From contig SNVD02008873.1 of the NCBI GenBank assembly GCA_013180625.2, forward strand, positions 288,711-352,710: a stretch of DNA of 64,000 nt, given 5' to 3'. Under the pieces are notes generated by a model. It made no database searches. It was not told the DNA's origin and saw only the letters and a program-made list of their open reading frames with translations. Every line of letters begins with the position of its first letter. The stretch's first letter is position 1. Shown here in pieces: positions 1 to 12,473 of this stretch. The stretch is from Boswellia sacra. Taxonomy: Eukaryota; Streptophyta; Magnoliopsida; Sapindales; Burseraceae. Position numbers and translations under genes: made by a program.

Positions 1-255
1 TGTGATTTGTCTTCTTATCACCTGATGATCATATTTATAAATATTGCCTCACTTGGTTATTCCTTACCTTAATGCATAAATATTATTTGTTATAAACTTA
101 ATTATGATAATGTAGAAAAGTAGCATATCTAACATTTGACTATTAAAGGACAATTACATAATATTTGTTTCACATAACTGAAATTTATTACATGACCTTG
201 AAATCATATTATCCCACTTCAGTTGATTCTTTCATCGTCTAAAAATATATCTGAA

Positions 256-732
256 TTACCATTGAGCTCCAACATTATTAATTGTCATATTGATTTTGGA
301 ACCTTCACATACATAGTATGCATAGAGGGGAACATCATCTTCCATTTCCTCTGCCATACGGTAGAGTCTGATGTATTTGCCCGACATGCCAGTAAACCTA
401 GCTAGATTCATTTTCAAATCGGCAACCAAATCTGTTTCAAGTACCCAGATGAGAAAATCGTCACCAGAAGGGAACTTCACAAAGATTCTGAATTTGATTT
501 TCTTCAGGGGGGCAACCTCAAGATCAATCGGAAATGTTTGAAGAGGATCCAGGGCGAGATAGTTAATAAGGTGATCATCCTTTAACTTTTTGTCATTGAA
601 CAAGAGAGTTTGCCTAGACACATCCACATCTAACATCGTTTGAATCTTTACCTTCAAATCAAGAAAGGATGCAGTTGAAGAGATATCAACGTGGGGTGTT
701 ATTTTTGCCCCCATGATTTTGAAGTTGACCAT
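256..732 (-). CDS. Tandem ubiquitin-like domain protein
   Basis: Intact single-exon ORF of 158 codons with ATG at 732-730. Two beta-grasp (ubiquitin-like) units are visible. Residues 1-75 contain the ubiquitin-type signature 'QTLLFNDKKLKDD' at the place of ubiquitin's QRLIFAGKQLEDG loop. Residues 76-158 form a second, more divergent unit starting 'KIKFRIFVKFPSGDD'. There is no C-terminal di-glycine (the end is NNVGAQW), so it is unlikely to be processed or conjugated like ubiquitin. It more likely acts as a binding or adaptor domain protein; plants have many short uncharacterised proteins of this kind. A TATA-like run lies about 45-60 bp upstream. Recognition rests on the fold signature, not on a named orthologue. 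It could be a young gene or a truncated copy of a longer polyubiquitin-like gene. Confidence 0.72.
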   Translation of the reverse strand: MVNFKIMGAKITPHVDISSTASFLDLKVKIQTMLDVDVSRQTLLFNDKKLKDDHLINYLALDPLQTFPIDLEVAPLKKIKFRIFVKFPSGDDFLIWVLETDLVADLKMNLARFTGMSGKYIRLYRMAEEMEDDVPLYAYYVCEGSKINMTINNVGAQW

Positions 733-775
733 TGTTATTCTTGATTTCTAAATGAACATAACAAACTCGTTCTAC

Positions 776-793
776 TTATATATGTATATATAT
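776..793 (-). promoter_or_regulatory. TATA-like element of the ubiquitin-like gene
   Basis: On the minus strand this reads TATATATACATATATAAG and lies 44-61 bp upstream of the ATG at 732. That suits a short plant 5' UTR. It could also be a chance AT run, since TA repeats are common in this window. Confidence 0.4.
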
Positions 794-2499
794 GAGACAA
801 AGTTGTGAAGGTAATTCATTCTCAATGTATTTTGTTGGAAGGTAAATATTTTCATTTCTCATGACATGTGTTCTTTTTTGTCAGTTCGGAAACTCTAGAT
901 GTGCCAGCTTTGTGATCACAATCTAACATGCGGAGTTGTATGTTTGAAGCCAAGTAACTAACACAAATTAATAGCGTTCTGATAATCCTTGAAAATCATG
1001 ATAATTAATCAATATCTTTCATTTATTCTATTATGTAGCTAAGTTTGAAGTTTATAGATGTATGTCTTAATTTGATGTAATTAATTTGATGTAATTATTG
1101 CTTTAGTTTGTAAAAGTTTGAATAAGTTGATATTTTACTAGCTCATCATATTATACATTCAAAGTTTCTTAAAGTTAAAAATAAAATTTCATGTATTGTG
1201 TATTGATAATCTTGGGCCCTAACGAAATCCTTATGAGTATATCAATTATTGCATTAATAAAAGTAAGATGATTATCATCAATTATTTATAATGTAGATTG
1301 TGTATTCAGGTCATGTTTTTGAAATTAATTTCCCCACATATGGAGAGATAACACCTTCTAAGTGGACTAATCTTAATTATCAAGAATATATTATGTGTGT
1401 GTATACATACTTACGTATGTACATACATACATAACTACATGTGCGCACACGCTCGCACGCGTGTGTGTGTGTATATATATATATAGAAATTTACAAGGAT
1501 TAATAGTCAATGAAACAATTTTAATAAAAGAATTGAAACTCTAACACAAATGAATTAGAATGCACAAATGCCACAAAATCATTAAAAGTTCAAGCCAAAT
1601 CAGGATAGGTCATGAAATAAAGGTGGCACGCTCTTGTTTGATTATTTCTTGATGATTTTGCTATTCACACTAAATAGAAGCATAGATAAGAAGCCTTTTA
1701 AGAGTGAACACGAAGAAAAACTAATTTGAGACATTCTCATTATGTCATTTTATTAATTTGATAAACCTATTTAATTAAATGATGACACATTAGCATGGAA
1801 ATTTACTAAAATAAAACTCTAGCTAAGAAGATGTGGTTGATAGAAAGAAAAAAAAATGGTGAAAAAATTAGAATTTAAAAAGGAAAAAGAAAAAGGGAAA
1901 ACATAAAATTTCAACTACTATTTAGTACATTAAAAATTATAAATGGTTAAATACACCACGTCAATATAATATCATCATATGTCATGTTCATCTAAGTTCT
2001 TTTCTTTTTTTTTGTTTTTTTTAATTAAGTTGTTATCAATATTTCTCCTAAACAGTACTACATAAACCACAGTTTTTACTTTCTAAGCGACTTCAGGGCA
2101 AGTTTAAAGCCCATGCCCGTGTGCATGCCACGAGTCCATATTACTTGCCTAATTCTATATATATTAAAGCCTGAATATATAAAATATTCTTTCAAGCCTA
2201 ACTCAAGACGCTAAGTATAATTATTGCCTTTATATTTATTCCCCAAGCTAAGCGCCTGTATCAAACAATTAATTTTCTATAAGATTTGCAATAGTTAACT
2301 TATAACAATTAACAGGTTCAACTTGTTCCATCCCCAACGCAATAAACTACTCTAGACAGTGCCCGAAACTCCAGTACTACCAGCTACCCACCATGATCAT
2401 ATCATGCCCTTGAAGCCTTCTTTTATTTTAATCTAAGACGACAACAATTTTTTTATGTACATATATCTTATTTAATAGGCAGCATTTAGAGTTCATAGT
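794..2499. other. Intergenic, AT-rich, no gene seen
   Basis: No coding region is recognisable on either strand. The only clear structure is a compound simple repeat at about 1394-1486 (TG/CA, ACAT, CG-alternating and TA runs). Its alternating purine-pyrimidine tracts (GTGCGCACAC, CGCGTGTGTG) could adopt Z-DNA. The last ~50 bp before 2500 contain ATATATCTTATTTAATAG, a possible promoter/5' UTR for the downstream secreted-protein gene. Confidence 0.6.
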
Positions 2500-2838
2500 A
2501 TGAGTACTACTAAGGCTTCTATGATGCCATTTGCAATAATATTGATAGCCGGCGTATTCACATACTGGAAGGAAGTTTTAGGACAGAGCTGTGATCCCGA
2601 TCTGGCCGATCTTCTGCACCGCCTTGTATCGCAATGCAAGGTATATATCCGGAGACTTGGGCCAGAGGTTCCACCATCTCCAGAGTGTTGTGAGGTGGTG
2701 AAGACTGTTAATGTGCCATGCTTGTGCAAGCTTGTCACAAGTGGTGTTGAAAATGTCTTCAGCATGGAGACGGTGGTTTATGTGGCAGAGTTATGTGGCC
2801 AAATAATTTTTCACGGAACAAAATGTGGAAGCAAGTGA
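2500..2838 (+). CDS. Secreted eight-cysteine protein, lipid-transfer protein superfamily
   Basis: Intact 112-codon intronless ORF. Residues 1-29 are a hydrophobic signal peptide (FAIILIAGVF core), so the product should enter the secretory pathway and apoplast. The mature part has the complete eight-cysteine motif: C31, C46, C63-C64, C74-x-C76, C99, C109, spaced C-x14-C-x16-CC-x9-CxC-x22-C-x9-C. The CC-x9-CxC spacing fits DIR1-like/non-type-I lipid-transfer proteins rather than classical nsLTP1 (CC-x19). By family knowledge such proteins bind lipids in a helical pocket held by four disulphides; some carry systemic defence or reproductive signals. Ligand and role cannot be read from sequence. 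The first in-frame ATG is used; M8 and M9 are possible alternatives that still leave a signal peptide. Confidence 0.85.
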   Translation: MSTTKASMMPFAIILIAGVFTYWKEVLGQSCDPDLADLLHRLVSQCKVYIRRLGPEVPPSPECCEVVKTVNVPCLCKLVTSGVENVFSMETVVYVAELCGQIIFHGTKCGSK

Positions 2839-2897
2839 ACAACTTATGTTTTGTTGATTGGTTTATTTGTTTTTATAATCCTATTAGTTAGAACCCT

Positions 2898-3509
2898 CAG
2901 GGCGTGTTTGTTACGCCACATAGGATGGGATAGGATGGTGTTAGAAGGCTTTCCCATGTTTGGGTCTAATTTTTGACTGCATTTGACTGCATAGCATTGT
3001 ATAAGTGGTGCATAAAAACAGCACTATTAGGGGGAATATTTCCCCCTTGGGTTTATGTCGTATAAGAGATGAGAGTGGCAAAAATTCATTATTATATTTG
3101 TTGGGTGCAGCTCTCCCAACTATGTTTCAATATATTGTATAATTTATACTATTTAAATTAATCAAATAAATATTTAAATTAATTAAAACATTTTTAATTA
3201 TTATTTATTAATTACTTAATATTTAAAATAATTAAATAATTAATTAGATATAAAAATTTAATATAAATAAATCTAAATATTTATTTTAAATAATTTTCCT
3301 ATTTTTAAATAATTTTAATTTATTTAAAAAATTAATACAATCCAATTTAGTACTTTACGAAACATAGTACTATGTAGTATTTATATAATAAAATGATAAA
3401 CCAAATATAATATAGAGTTTACTCAATCATATGCAATACAATTCAATACAATATTATCCAATACATTGACAGTTATGCAATCCTATACGATGCACTAAAC
3501 ACATCCTTG
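2898..3509. mobile_element. Possible MITE (hAT/Harbinger-like ends)
   Basis: The segment starts CAGGGCGTGTTTGTTACG. Its right end, read on the other strand, begins CAAGGATGTGTTTAGTGC. Both are followed by a TAGGAT motif, giving imperfect ~35-bp terminal inverted repeats around a non-coding, very AT-rich core of ATTAAATA-type runs. This is typical of a 0.6-kb plant MITE. I found no convincing target-site duplication, so the superfamily and exact ends are open. Confidence 0.4.
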
Positions 3510-3719
3510 GATGCTTAATTTATTTGAAGGAAGTCGGGAAGAAAAGAAATTAACTAGTTAATTATCCTTAAAATATAAATGAAATGAAAATATTTTCTTG
3601 GTGAATTAATGAAAATCGATCTTGGAGTCGTAGATTTTGTAGCGAGTTCGTTAGAAGTTCAAATTCTATCCATTAATTTTTTTTGTCTATAATGTGTATG
3701 CTAATATTTTACTGATTTG

Positions 3720-4576
3720 TGATGTAATTTGTCTTAGGTCATGTTGTTCCATCTTGAAGAAAATTGGGGAGAACACGCATGACACTACGATCAAGCATGG
3801 TGTCACGGCCTTATTGTTTCACAAGCGGAGACTGTGTAGCCTTAGGCACTAACACACCCCAAAGTGCACCTAAATAAGCCTTAACCCACTAGAAGAGAGG
3901 TTCAAGTGAAAAAGAATAAGGACACGAGACATTTGGGTGAGAAAATATTCACTATACACAAGGTAGTTTACAAGACTTACAAGACTCTTGAACCTTTGAG
4001 TACGTATAACAAGACTTAGCATGACTTTGCATGACGTGCTTTATAAATGAGGGCTCACCCTTATTTATAGGCAAGCATCTCCTCAACATGTGGCTAATAT
4101 TGTGTCACATCTCACTACTCTATTGGCCAACCAAGTACCTAAAACATTCCTATTCTAGATCATTTCTAGATATTTACAAGCTTACTTGTTGGCTAAGTAA
4201 GTCTAGATATATCCACACATGCCTAGATAACACTGGACTACACTATACTACCCTAGATATCTCTAGAGATCTCTATACACTAGATATATCTTCTTGCTTC
4301 CACCTTCTATAGCATTCCGTATCCTTCCATGACCTTCCAGAATTTTCTAAGGCCTTTTAGAGTCTTTTGCGTGCATCTCACGCCTTACGGTTCCTTCTGG
4401 AATGTTTTGGAACGTCACGGAAACTTTCAGAGCACTACGCCCATTCTTTGCTCCTTTGAATTCCTCTCGACATGAGGATCTTGAATCACTATAATACTTG
4501 CTCCAAAATCTCATTCCTTGGCGCACTTTCGACAAGCTTGGCGCAAAACCATGCGCGTGTCGCGCGGGGCGAGACA
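3720..4576 (-). mobile_element. LTR-retrotransposon LTR fragment (minus orientation)
   Basis: On the minus strand the segment reads like an LTR. It starts TGTCTCGCCCCGCGCG (from 4576) and has a TATA-type box, CTATAAATAAGG, at about 4055-4066. An R/U5-like stretch follows with an inverted repeat TGACAC/GTGTCA at 3780-3805. No gag, PBS or second LTR copy is nearby, so it is a solo or truncated LTR. The left boundary is approximate. Confidence 0.4.
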
Positions 4577-7093
4577 ACGGGTTGCATTTTATTGATTATT
4601 ATATATTTGGAAATAAATTTGTTAATGTCAGTAGAGTTTCTTGTTGGTTGTTTAATATTATTAATGTTTAAAATGAGTATTTTTCAGTACTTCATAAAAT
4701 GCGCGATGGAAGAGAATTTAATTAATAAATTCCAATATGCATTTGTGATAGTATCCTTGTATTTATGTTGAAGTTAGCATTAATAAAGTTACTCTACAAA
4801 GCTAACGCATATTTATCATGGTTAAAATTTCTTATATATATATATATATATATATATAAACAAGTGATAATAAAAAAATAAAATAAAATATTGGAGAGAA
4901 AGCATTAATCACTGAAGGAAAAAGATGTGAAGGTGAAGCTTTTATTATAAATGATGAGTTAGAGAGAAGAACAAAGAAATGAGAAACACAACCCAAATCA
5001 GGGAAAAGAAAAGTGAGGGTGACTTCACATATAGTATTTATATTTTAGTCAACTTCATGGAAAAAGAGCAAAGATTTGTTATATAATATAAGCTTTCGGT
5101 CTTTCTAATAGAGCTTTCATATTCATTGTACCAAATATTCTTGGTACAAGTTTCTAATAGAACTTTCTGTGCAAGAATCTAGGTTCTAAGATCAATCCAT
5201 AGCGAAATATAAGAAGTTCAGGCCAGGTTGTCATCACTCCATTTGACTACAAATTAAAATAAACTATTCAACCTTCATTGCATTGACTTGTTTCACATAT
5301 AAAGCCAGATTTCATCTTTTAAGTGTATTTGGCCAAATGGGCTTTCAATATGGGACGAAATTAAGTCTACTACGTTGCCACTACTCCGTTGTTCGTATTT
5401 AACATTGTACACTTTCTAGAGGTTTAGAGCCATCCAGTGCTGTGATAGTCTGGAAAGCAACCATCGTTCAACAGAAGGTCTCTTAGTTTTCTAAGTTATT
5501 TTATTGCTTTACTTGGAGTGAAGAATTGTTATTTGCTAAATTATTAGAAGTTCTTTGTTGATGGTATGATGTTCAAACTGGAAATTAAAATGATGTGATT
5601 TGTAAGGTTGTAAAATAGCAATGATATTCTTCAATCAGTGGATGGCTGAGTGCTGAAATTTAGTTACGGTACGCATGGCTGGAAAGTAGAAATCAATGTT
5701 CTGTTGTTGGATCTGTCCTGAAATATAAAAGATTACAATAAAACTTATATTCAAAATTTGACTTGCTATTATGTTGAATATTTTTTAGTTTCCAAGTTGT
5801 TTGATCTGAACTGATTGTTACATTTATTATCATTGGTTATCTTTGTTGAATTCGTGATTTGGATAGACAATTTAGTGCTCAACCAAGTGCATTGATGTGC
5901 CTGAAGCAGGCCCACTTGTAATTTTGAATTTTTAAGACTGGCAACAGATTTTGTTGTTCTCAAATTGAAATTTAGATTTTTTTCTTTTTCCTTTTTTTCT
6001 TCAGTTAAAACTTGTTTTTGCATATGGATCAGCCAAAAAAACGTGCATCTTTACTAGTATCAACTAGTTGGCTATTATTTGCTTTATAATTATAGCATTG
6101 AGTTTCACCTTTGTGTTCATCTTTTAGCCTTCCTATATTACAGGTTCACTGGAAACATAAGTACTAGATTTACAGCCACAATCACACACCCTACCTACCC
6201 CTCCACTCCCAAGTCCCAAGTCAGGTCCAACACTGGTTCAACTCTGGTCTAGATGATTCCGGCAACCATTTTCTGAAAATATTGCCGACAATCAGGCGTG
6301 GTAAGGTACAGTTAGTTGTGATTTCATATTGTAGTGTGTGTTATATTAAGTTATGTTTGTTGCTTATTTTGTGTTTTGCGCATGCAGTGATATTTCCTCT
6401 TTTCATCTGGTTTTATTTTATTTTTATTAACAATGTAGATCTCAGGTAGAGGATAAAGCAAGGAAAAGTCAAGTTTAAGGTCTGGCAGTGTGGGGATGGG
6501 AAAACCGTTCTTCAATGTCCTATACTTCTTTCACAACATATAGTGTAAAGTTAATGGTCCTTCTTGGGACCTAAAGTTGTTCCAACAAGATAGCTCAAAT
6601 TAGCGGTAAGTCTGTATTAGCATGTGTGACTTTGTGTATAATTTTTCTTGGCCTAAATGCAAGTCTTAAAGATGATGTAAGATAAGCTCAAATTAAAGAT
6701 GTGATGATGCCAGGTTCTTATAATGGTTAGGATGAGGGAGTGGTAAGGAAATAAATTGTCCACGAGTATACATAAAATTGGTTTATTCAATCAAATCCCA
6801 ACAATTTAATCCAATATTCTAAATCTATCTTTTTAATGGATTACAACGACTTTCAGGGCTTGAATTGTTGCCCATACGTTGGCAAAGCAGCTAAGTTGAC
6901 AAATCGAACTACTATCTAGGTCTGCGTGAGTAACAGGCTGCTCATGTTCTATGACAAAGCGGCAAGGTCCTGCATTAAATTCTCACCAGTAATTCTGCTA
7001 GAAGAGAAACAAGAGAAATCTGCTAATTGAGAAACTTGTCACTGCATGGTATTGAGGAAGCTTGTTACAATCGAACAATTAATACCCAACTTA
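4577..7093. other. Intergenic, no gene recognised
   Basis: AT-rich sequence without a supportable gene. It contains a (TA)n microsatellite at about 4833-4858. The stretch 6840-7000 is less AT-rich and may be an old exon relic, but I cannot assign it. The last bases, TTA at 7091-7093, are the target-site duplication of CACTA-1. Confidence 0.6.
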
Positions 7094-10000
7094 CACTACT
7101 ATAAAATGGGCCTTCTGTATCCATTTACCGCGAGCCTTCGAAAATACGGTAAAAGCTCGAATTCTGTGGCCGGTTACTACACCCGTAGTAAAAATGATAG
7201 ACTTTTATGCATTTGCTAAGGCCCACAGTAGAAAGCCCTTTTAATATATAAAACCATTGTTTTTTTATTCACTCCTTTTTACACCCTGCTCTGCCCCTCT
7301 CTCATCCTTCCCTCTCAAATCCCTAACTTCAATCTCTCAAATGCCCTCTCAAATCTCACACCGGTGCTAGAAATTGCCTCTCAAATCTCAAATGTCACGT
7401 TCCTTCCCTCTCAAATTCTATCTCGACTTTGCTGAATAGCTCAAGCATGATCGAGTTGAAGCATTTGGTTTCAAGCACGCGTCTGGAAACCCAAGTAACT
7501 AAGAGGCAAGATCGAGTTGAAGCATCTCTTACTCAGACGCGACCGTCTTCAAGCTCGGCCTTCGCCTTGCTCGGTTACTTGCAGCAATCGCCTGTGTCAT
7601 CTCGAGTTGCCACCACGGTCCACGGCTACGCTACACCCTCCTTGTCGTCACACGACCCGCCACCACGGTCCATGGCTGCGCCGTCGCTCGAGCTCCGCCA
7701 GGCCTGATTGCTCGTCCGGCACTCTCACTCAGGTTTGTATCTCTTCCTCTCTTTTGATTTAATTTCTTGATTTTTTGTTTAATTTGTATGATTTGGTTGA
7801 TATAAATGTTAACAGATTGACTTAGAACAATAATTATCTATACATATTAATAGATTTGGTTAATATACATGTTTAATTTGTATGATGGATGATCAGAAAT
7901 TCAATAAAATTTATTCAATTTTTGATGGATTAATCAGATTAGATCACAAATATAATTGTACTTATTGTTGATTATTTTCTCTTACTGTGTGTTGATTATA
8001 TACATGCTTTGAGATTTGATTTTATTTCTTGTCTGTAATCATTGAGATGTTCCACACAAGTGTTTGATAAATTGCCTCACTAGATTTGTTGAAAGATTTT
8101 CTTTCCTTCATTGTCTAATTTCATTAATACTTGGGATTAGTTGTCTATTTTAACTATTTTTCTACTTGATTTAGTTGTTGTTTTGTTAACAACATGTTGT
8201 TCTATTGTTATTTGTTGGTTCATGCTGAGTTTCTTTCTTTAGTGTATTGCTAATTCTACTTATTGTGCGGCTGCTGTTGATTCCTTTTGTTGTTTATAAC
8301 TTTGTTGAGTTCTATTGATTCATCTATCTTGGTTAACTTTATGCAAATTTTTTTAAGTAGTTATTTGGTTAAAATAGTTTTGTTCTCTTGTAAAAAAAAA
8401 AAAAAAAAACTCACATTCTCTTCAAAATTTAAACAAATAGATTTATAATTTATAGACATTAAATTTTACAAATGGGCCTCATACTTTGTAAAATTAACCT
8501 ATTTTAAGTCATATAATTTTATACGCATGTGTCTTATATTCAACACTCATTAGAATAATATAGTTACATTTTGGAAATTCACTTCACATTAAGAGGAAAT
8601 GTGGCTTACCGTATGAAAAAATTTGCATTGAACAGATTAATTAGTAATGTTTCCTAATTATGAATATTTAAGATTTGACTGAAGCCATATTATGAATATT
8701 TAAGATCGTTTTTAAATACAATTGAAAATTTAATTTCATTCACCAATAACATCATAACAACGAAGAAAAAAATTTCATGTTAATTTATTGTTTTATATGG
8801 AGGCTATTGTGGCCGCCAAACGCCAATAAGTAATCTTCTCTCATAAATTTCCTTAACACTTGTCCAAATTAATCTTCTTCTTAAACAAACAAATCAATAA
8901 ATAAATATAACTTGAAGACAATATTAATCAGCTACTAGGTGCATATGGTTGGATGTCATAGTGTTGTCATGCTTTTTAATTCGCTTGTAGAGGACCTTAA
9001 GGTGATTTAATAATTCTGTATTTTTGCTTCTACTTAATGAAGCAAAGAATATATTAAGTTCTGGTAATATTGTTAATATATATATATATGTACAAAGTGA
9101 ATTAATGAAATTTCTTGATTAGATGTGTTTGAGGTCATGACCTTGTGCTAACTTATCCCTAAATAAAGCATTTACTGAGTTGAGATTTTACCAAAAATTG
9201 TGATTCTACTGTTAAGAGTCATCATTATATTTCGACAAGTTTTGTTTTTGGAATTTGATCTGAATTTGGGCTGGTTTCTAGTGGCCCATGTTAATAATAT
9301 GTAACATTATGGGCCTAGCTACAAAGCCCAGGAGATGATGTCTTGACATCTCATATATGGGCTCTTCACAACATTTTCTTTTTAAAATGTAATTTATTAA
9401 TTATTTGATTAGTTTTTTTATTTAAATCAAATTGATCACGGGTAAATTAGATATTATAAAATATATGTTGAGTTTCGTAGTTACTTATGACGTGTATTTT
9501 GTGTCTAGTTATATAAAGTACAAGGCCATGTACATGTAATTCATTCACTCGGAAACAGATAAACACTAAAAAATATCAATACCATTCTGTTAAAATATGA
9601 AATATATAATAGAATATTATCTTCATAAGTGATACTCCTCTTACAAGTAATTGTATAAACTCATAATACAAACTATATGACATCATTGCATGATCACCGT
9701 ATCACCTATACTAATTGATAAAATTTATTATTAGTATCTGTTCATCTAATCACATCAGCCATGTTAATTTGTATAAGTGAGTTTGTATAAATAATTTATA
9801 AAAGTAATATTACTCTTAATTACTTCATCTTACTTATCTAACTTTTGATAACATTATATGGATGTACCTTACAAGACTACAACCAAGATGGTTTGTGCTC
9901 TAGTATCCTTAATTGCCCACCCCTCTTGATCACGCTGTGAATCCCTGCCCCTTTGTGGCAATGAATTGAATGGTGCTGACTCAAGCTACCCTGAAAAACT

Positions 10001-11273
10001 GTAAGACTGGCAGCTGCAATACTTCTCCAAATCAAGAAACTTGTGGTTGCTGATGTGGAGAATGTTTTTCTAGTGAGATTATTCACAAAGACAACATATT
10101 CTGTCATTAATTTCACTGCAACTTTTTGGAGTTCATCGTATATGTTATTTGGTTGTTTAGATTGGGTACTTTAGACGGTTGTATATAGGTAAATTAGAGC
10201 ATTTTTTGTGTTTTTGTTAGGATTAAGATGCATATACAGGCTAAACAAAATGCATAGTTGTGATACAAACAATAATCAGGTCAACAAAGGTCATTTTATT
10301 GGCATTCACCCTTCGATGATTTGATAAACTGCTCAACCATTTTAACGGTGCAAAAAGTATCTAATAATGAGTTTTCAAAGAAATTTGGCTGAAAGTGAGA
10401 AGAATGTCAAGTAAACGCAAGATAAATGAGAGAGATGACCTATGAGTTTGGAGAGAATCTAAGTTTTGTTTTTCTATTTTGGGATAGTTTATGATACATA
10501 TACTGCAATTCTTGCTGTCTGGATTAGGCCATATAATTTTATAATTTTCTGAATAATTTGATTACAGATACATGCATATAGGATTGGAGAAGAAACTTGG
10601 TGATTAGACAAGACTTTGGTGCCAAAATCAACGAGAATAACTTCTGTAGAGCGCAAGTCATCACGAGGAAGAATAAAGCTCAAAGTTTTATTATTGGGAT
10701 TTTCTCAGAAGTTTTCTACAGCTGTATAGGTATCATTTGAGAACCTGGAAAATTACATTTCATTTCATTTGAATAATTTTGCTCAAATTTTTCCACCTAT
10801 CATTTTGGGCCAGATCAAAGATCGTTATTTTGCTCAAAGTTTTCATGTATGTGTGTGTAATGTGTCTCAACTTGTATAATTGATAGAGCTAAAGTAGTAT
10901 TAGTATTTTATAAGACTAGTGGCCGACTTAAATTATACATGTATAAAGTTCTCTTTATGTTGGGAGCAATAACAACCTTGGTTGTGCTCTCCAAAAGAAG
11001 TGGACATGAGAGAGTGAGATGAGTGGAAAATTCTGGAGGATATGAGTTAAGCCAAAGGAAGCGAGTAGAGAGAGTTGTGAGACAGTTGGAAGTTCTCTTG
11101 AGTCTAGAGTGCAAAAGTTACGAGAACTCGAGAGCTGAGGGCTCTAAGTGGAAAAGCTACAAGAGCTCAATATAGCTAAGAGCTCTGAGTGCTGGAACTG
11201 AGAGAGCCGTAAGAGAGCTAGTAGAGAGTTAAGTGAGTTCTTGAATTGAAGGAATTGGAAAGAGCAGGAGAAG

Positions 11274-11522
11274 AGCAGAAAAAACAGCCACTGTTTTTGC
11301 AAATTCTTTGCACATCCATTCTTTCTAAAATTTTCTTGTAAAATATCTTGTAACACTTCCTTTTGTATGTTGGATTTGATTTAGACCAGCAACTGGATGT
11401 GGTTCAAGCCATTATAGATTATTGTTTTGTTCTATGTGTTTCCCTGCTGTTTGTTGTCTGTCTGCTGGTTATCTGCTCTCTGTCTGCTAATCTGGTTGTT
11501 TGTCGTTTGTTGGCTGTTTGTT
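11274..11522 (+). repeat. 249-bp direct repeat inside CACTA-1, copy 1
   Basis: The stretch starting GCAGAAAAAACAGCCACTG recurs at 12151-12399 with few mismatches. Shared text includes CTTTGCACATCCATTC and CTTGTAAAATATC. The two copies are about 630 bp apart and look like LTR fragments or a local duplication. I cannot name the family. Confidence 0.75.
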
Positions 11523-12150
11523 GTCTTCTTTGTTTTGCCTCTGTAGTAAGCCACTTGTGGATGTGTTCTTTACATTAATTCTTGGACAACAGTATGTTTT
11601 TATATTAAGGTACAGAGAATTAACTAAAGTTACTATAATGAACTTTGTATTTATTGTGTTAGTAAACTAAGTCTAGTTAATTTAGCTTTAGTTATTTTGC
11701 ATGAACCAGATTCAGCCATCTCTCGTGCATTGATTGGCTGCTGAATGATGCAAGAAAATCAGCTTCAATATTTTGAAAGTAGGAACTCGATCAAATAAAA
11801 AAGTGTGCAATAACAATACTAATTAGTTTGCATTTTTTCCTTTGTTTTGCCATAACCTTACTGATTGTTTTGTCCATTTTCTCTGCACTTGCTACCATTG
11901 CTTTGCATTTAAATGCCCATCACAAACGTTGCCGAAAATAAATGGCCACATTCATTAGTATGACTTTGTGTTTCAAATAATTATCAACATAAATAAACAA
12001 TAGAAATGAGCACTAATTAAATGAAAAAAACGTAAATAAATAGTCATGAATGAATAAGCATTAAATTAAGTAAGTATAAAAGTGAATCGAAATAAGTTAA
12101 CATGAAAAGCAAAATTGAATATGCATATATACATAAATAAAAAGAATAAA

Positions 12151-12399
12151 GAGAAGAAAAAACAGCCACTGTTTTTGTAAATTCTTTGCACATCCATTCT
12201 TTCTAAAATTTTCTTGTAAAATATCCTGTAACACTTCATTTCTTATGTTGGATTTGATTTAGATGAGCAACTGGATGTGGTTCGAACCATTATAGATTCT
12301 TGTTTTATTCTATGTGTTTCCCCTGCTGTTTGCTATCTGTCTGCTGGTTATCTACTCTCGTCTGCTAATCTTGTTGTTTACTGTTTGCTGGTTGTTTGT
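12151..12399 (+). repeat. 249-bp direct repeat inside CACTA-1, copy 2
   Basis: Second copy of the 11274-11522 repeat. Its right edge (GTTTGTAG, 12392-12399) is exactly where homology to intron 1 of the CACTA-3 transposase gene begins. This duplication therefore replaced exon 1 of the CACTA-1 gene. Confidence 0.75.
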
Positions 12400-12473
12400 A
12401 GATAAATGATAAATGATAATATTTTTACATAAATGTTTTAATTTATAGTGTCAAACTAATTTCATATGATTAG

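Noticed and set aside
2898..3509. Assignment of the MITE to hAT on the basis of CAGGG ends
   Set aside because: No 8-bp duplication could be matched; kept only as a possible MITE.
4031..4771. Several open frames of 70-100 codons
   Set aside because: They lie in an LTR fragment on both strands with no protein motif.
7429..7762. Overlapping Ser/Pro/Arg-rich frames in the CACTA-1 leader
   Set aside because: CT-rich low-complexity DNA open in two frames at once, with no motif; more likely untranslated leader.
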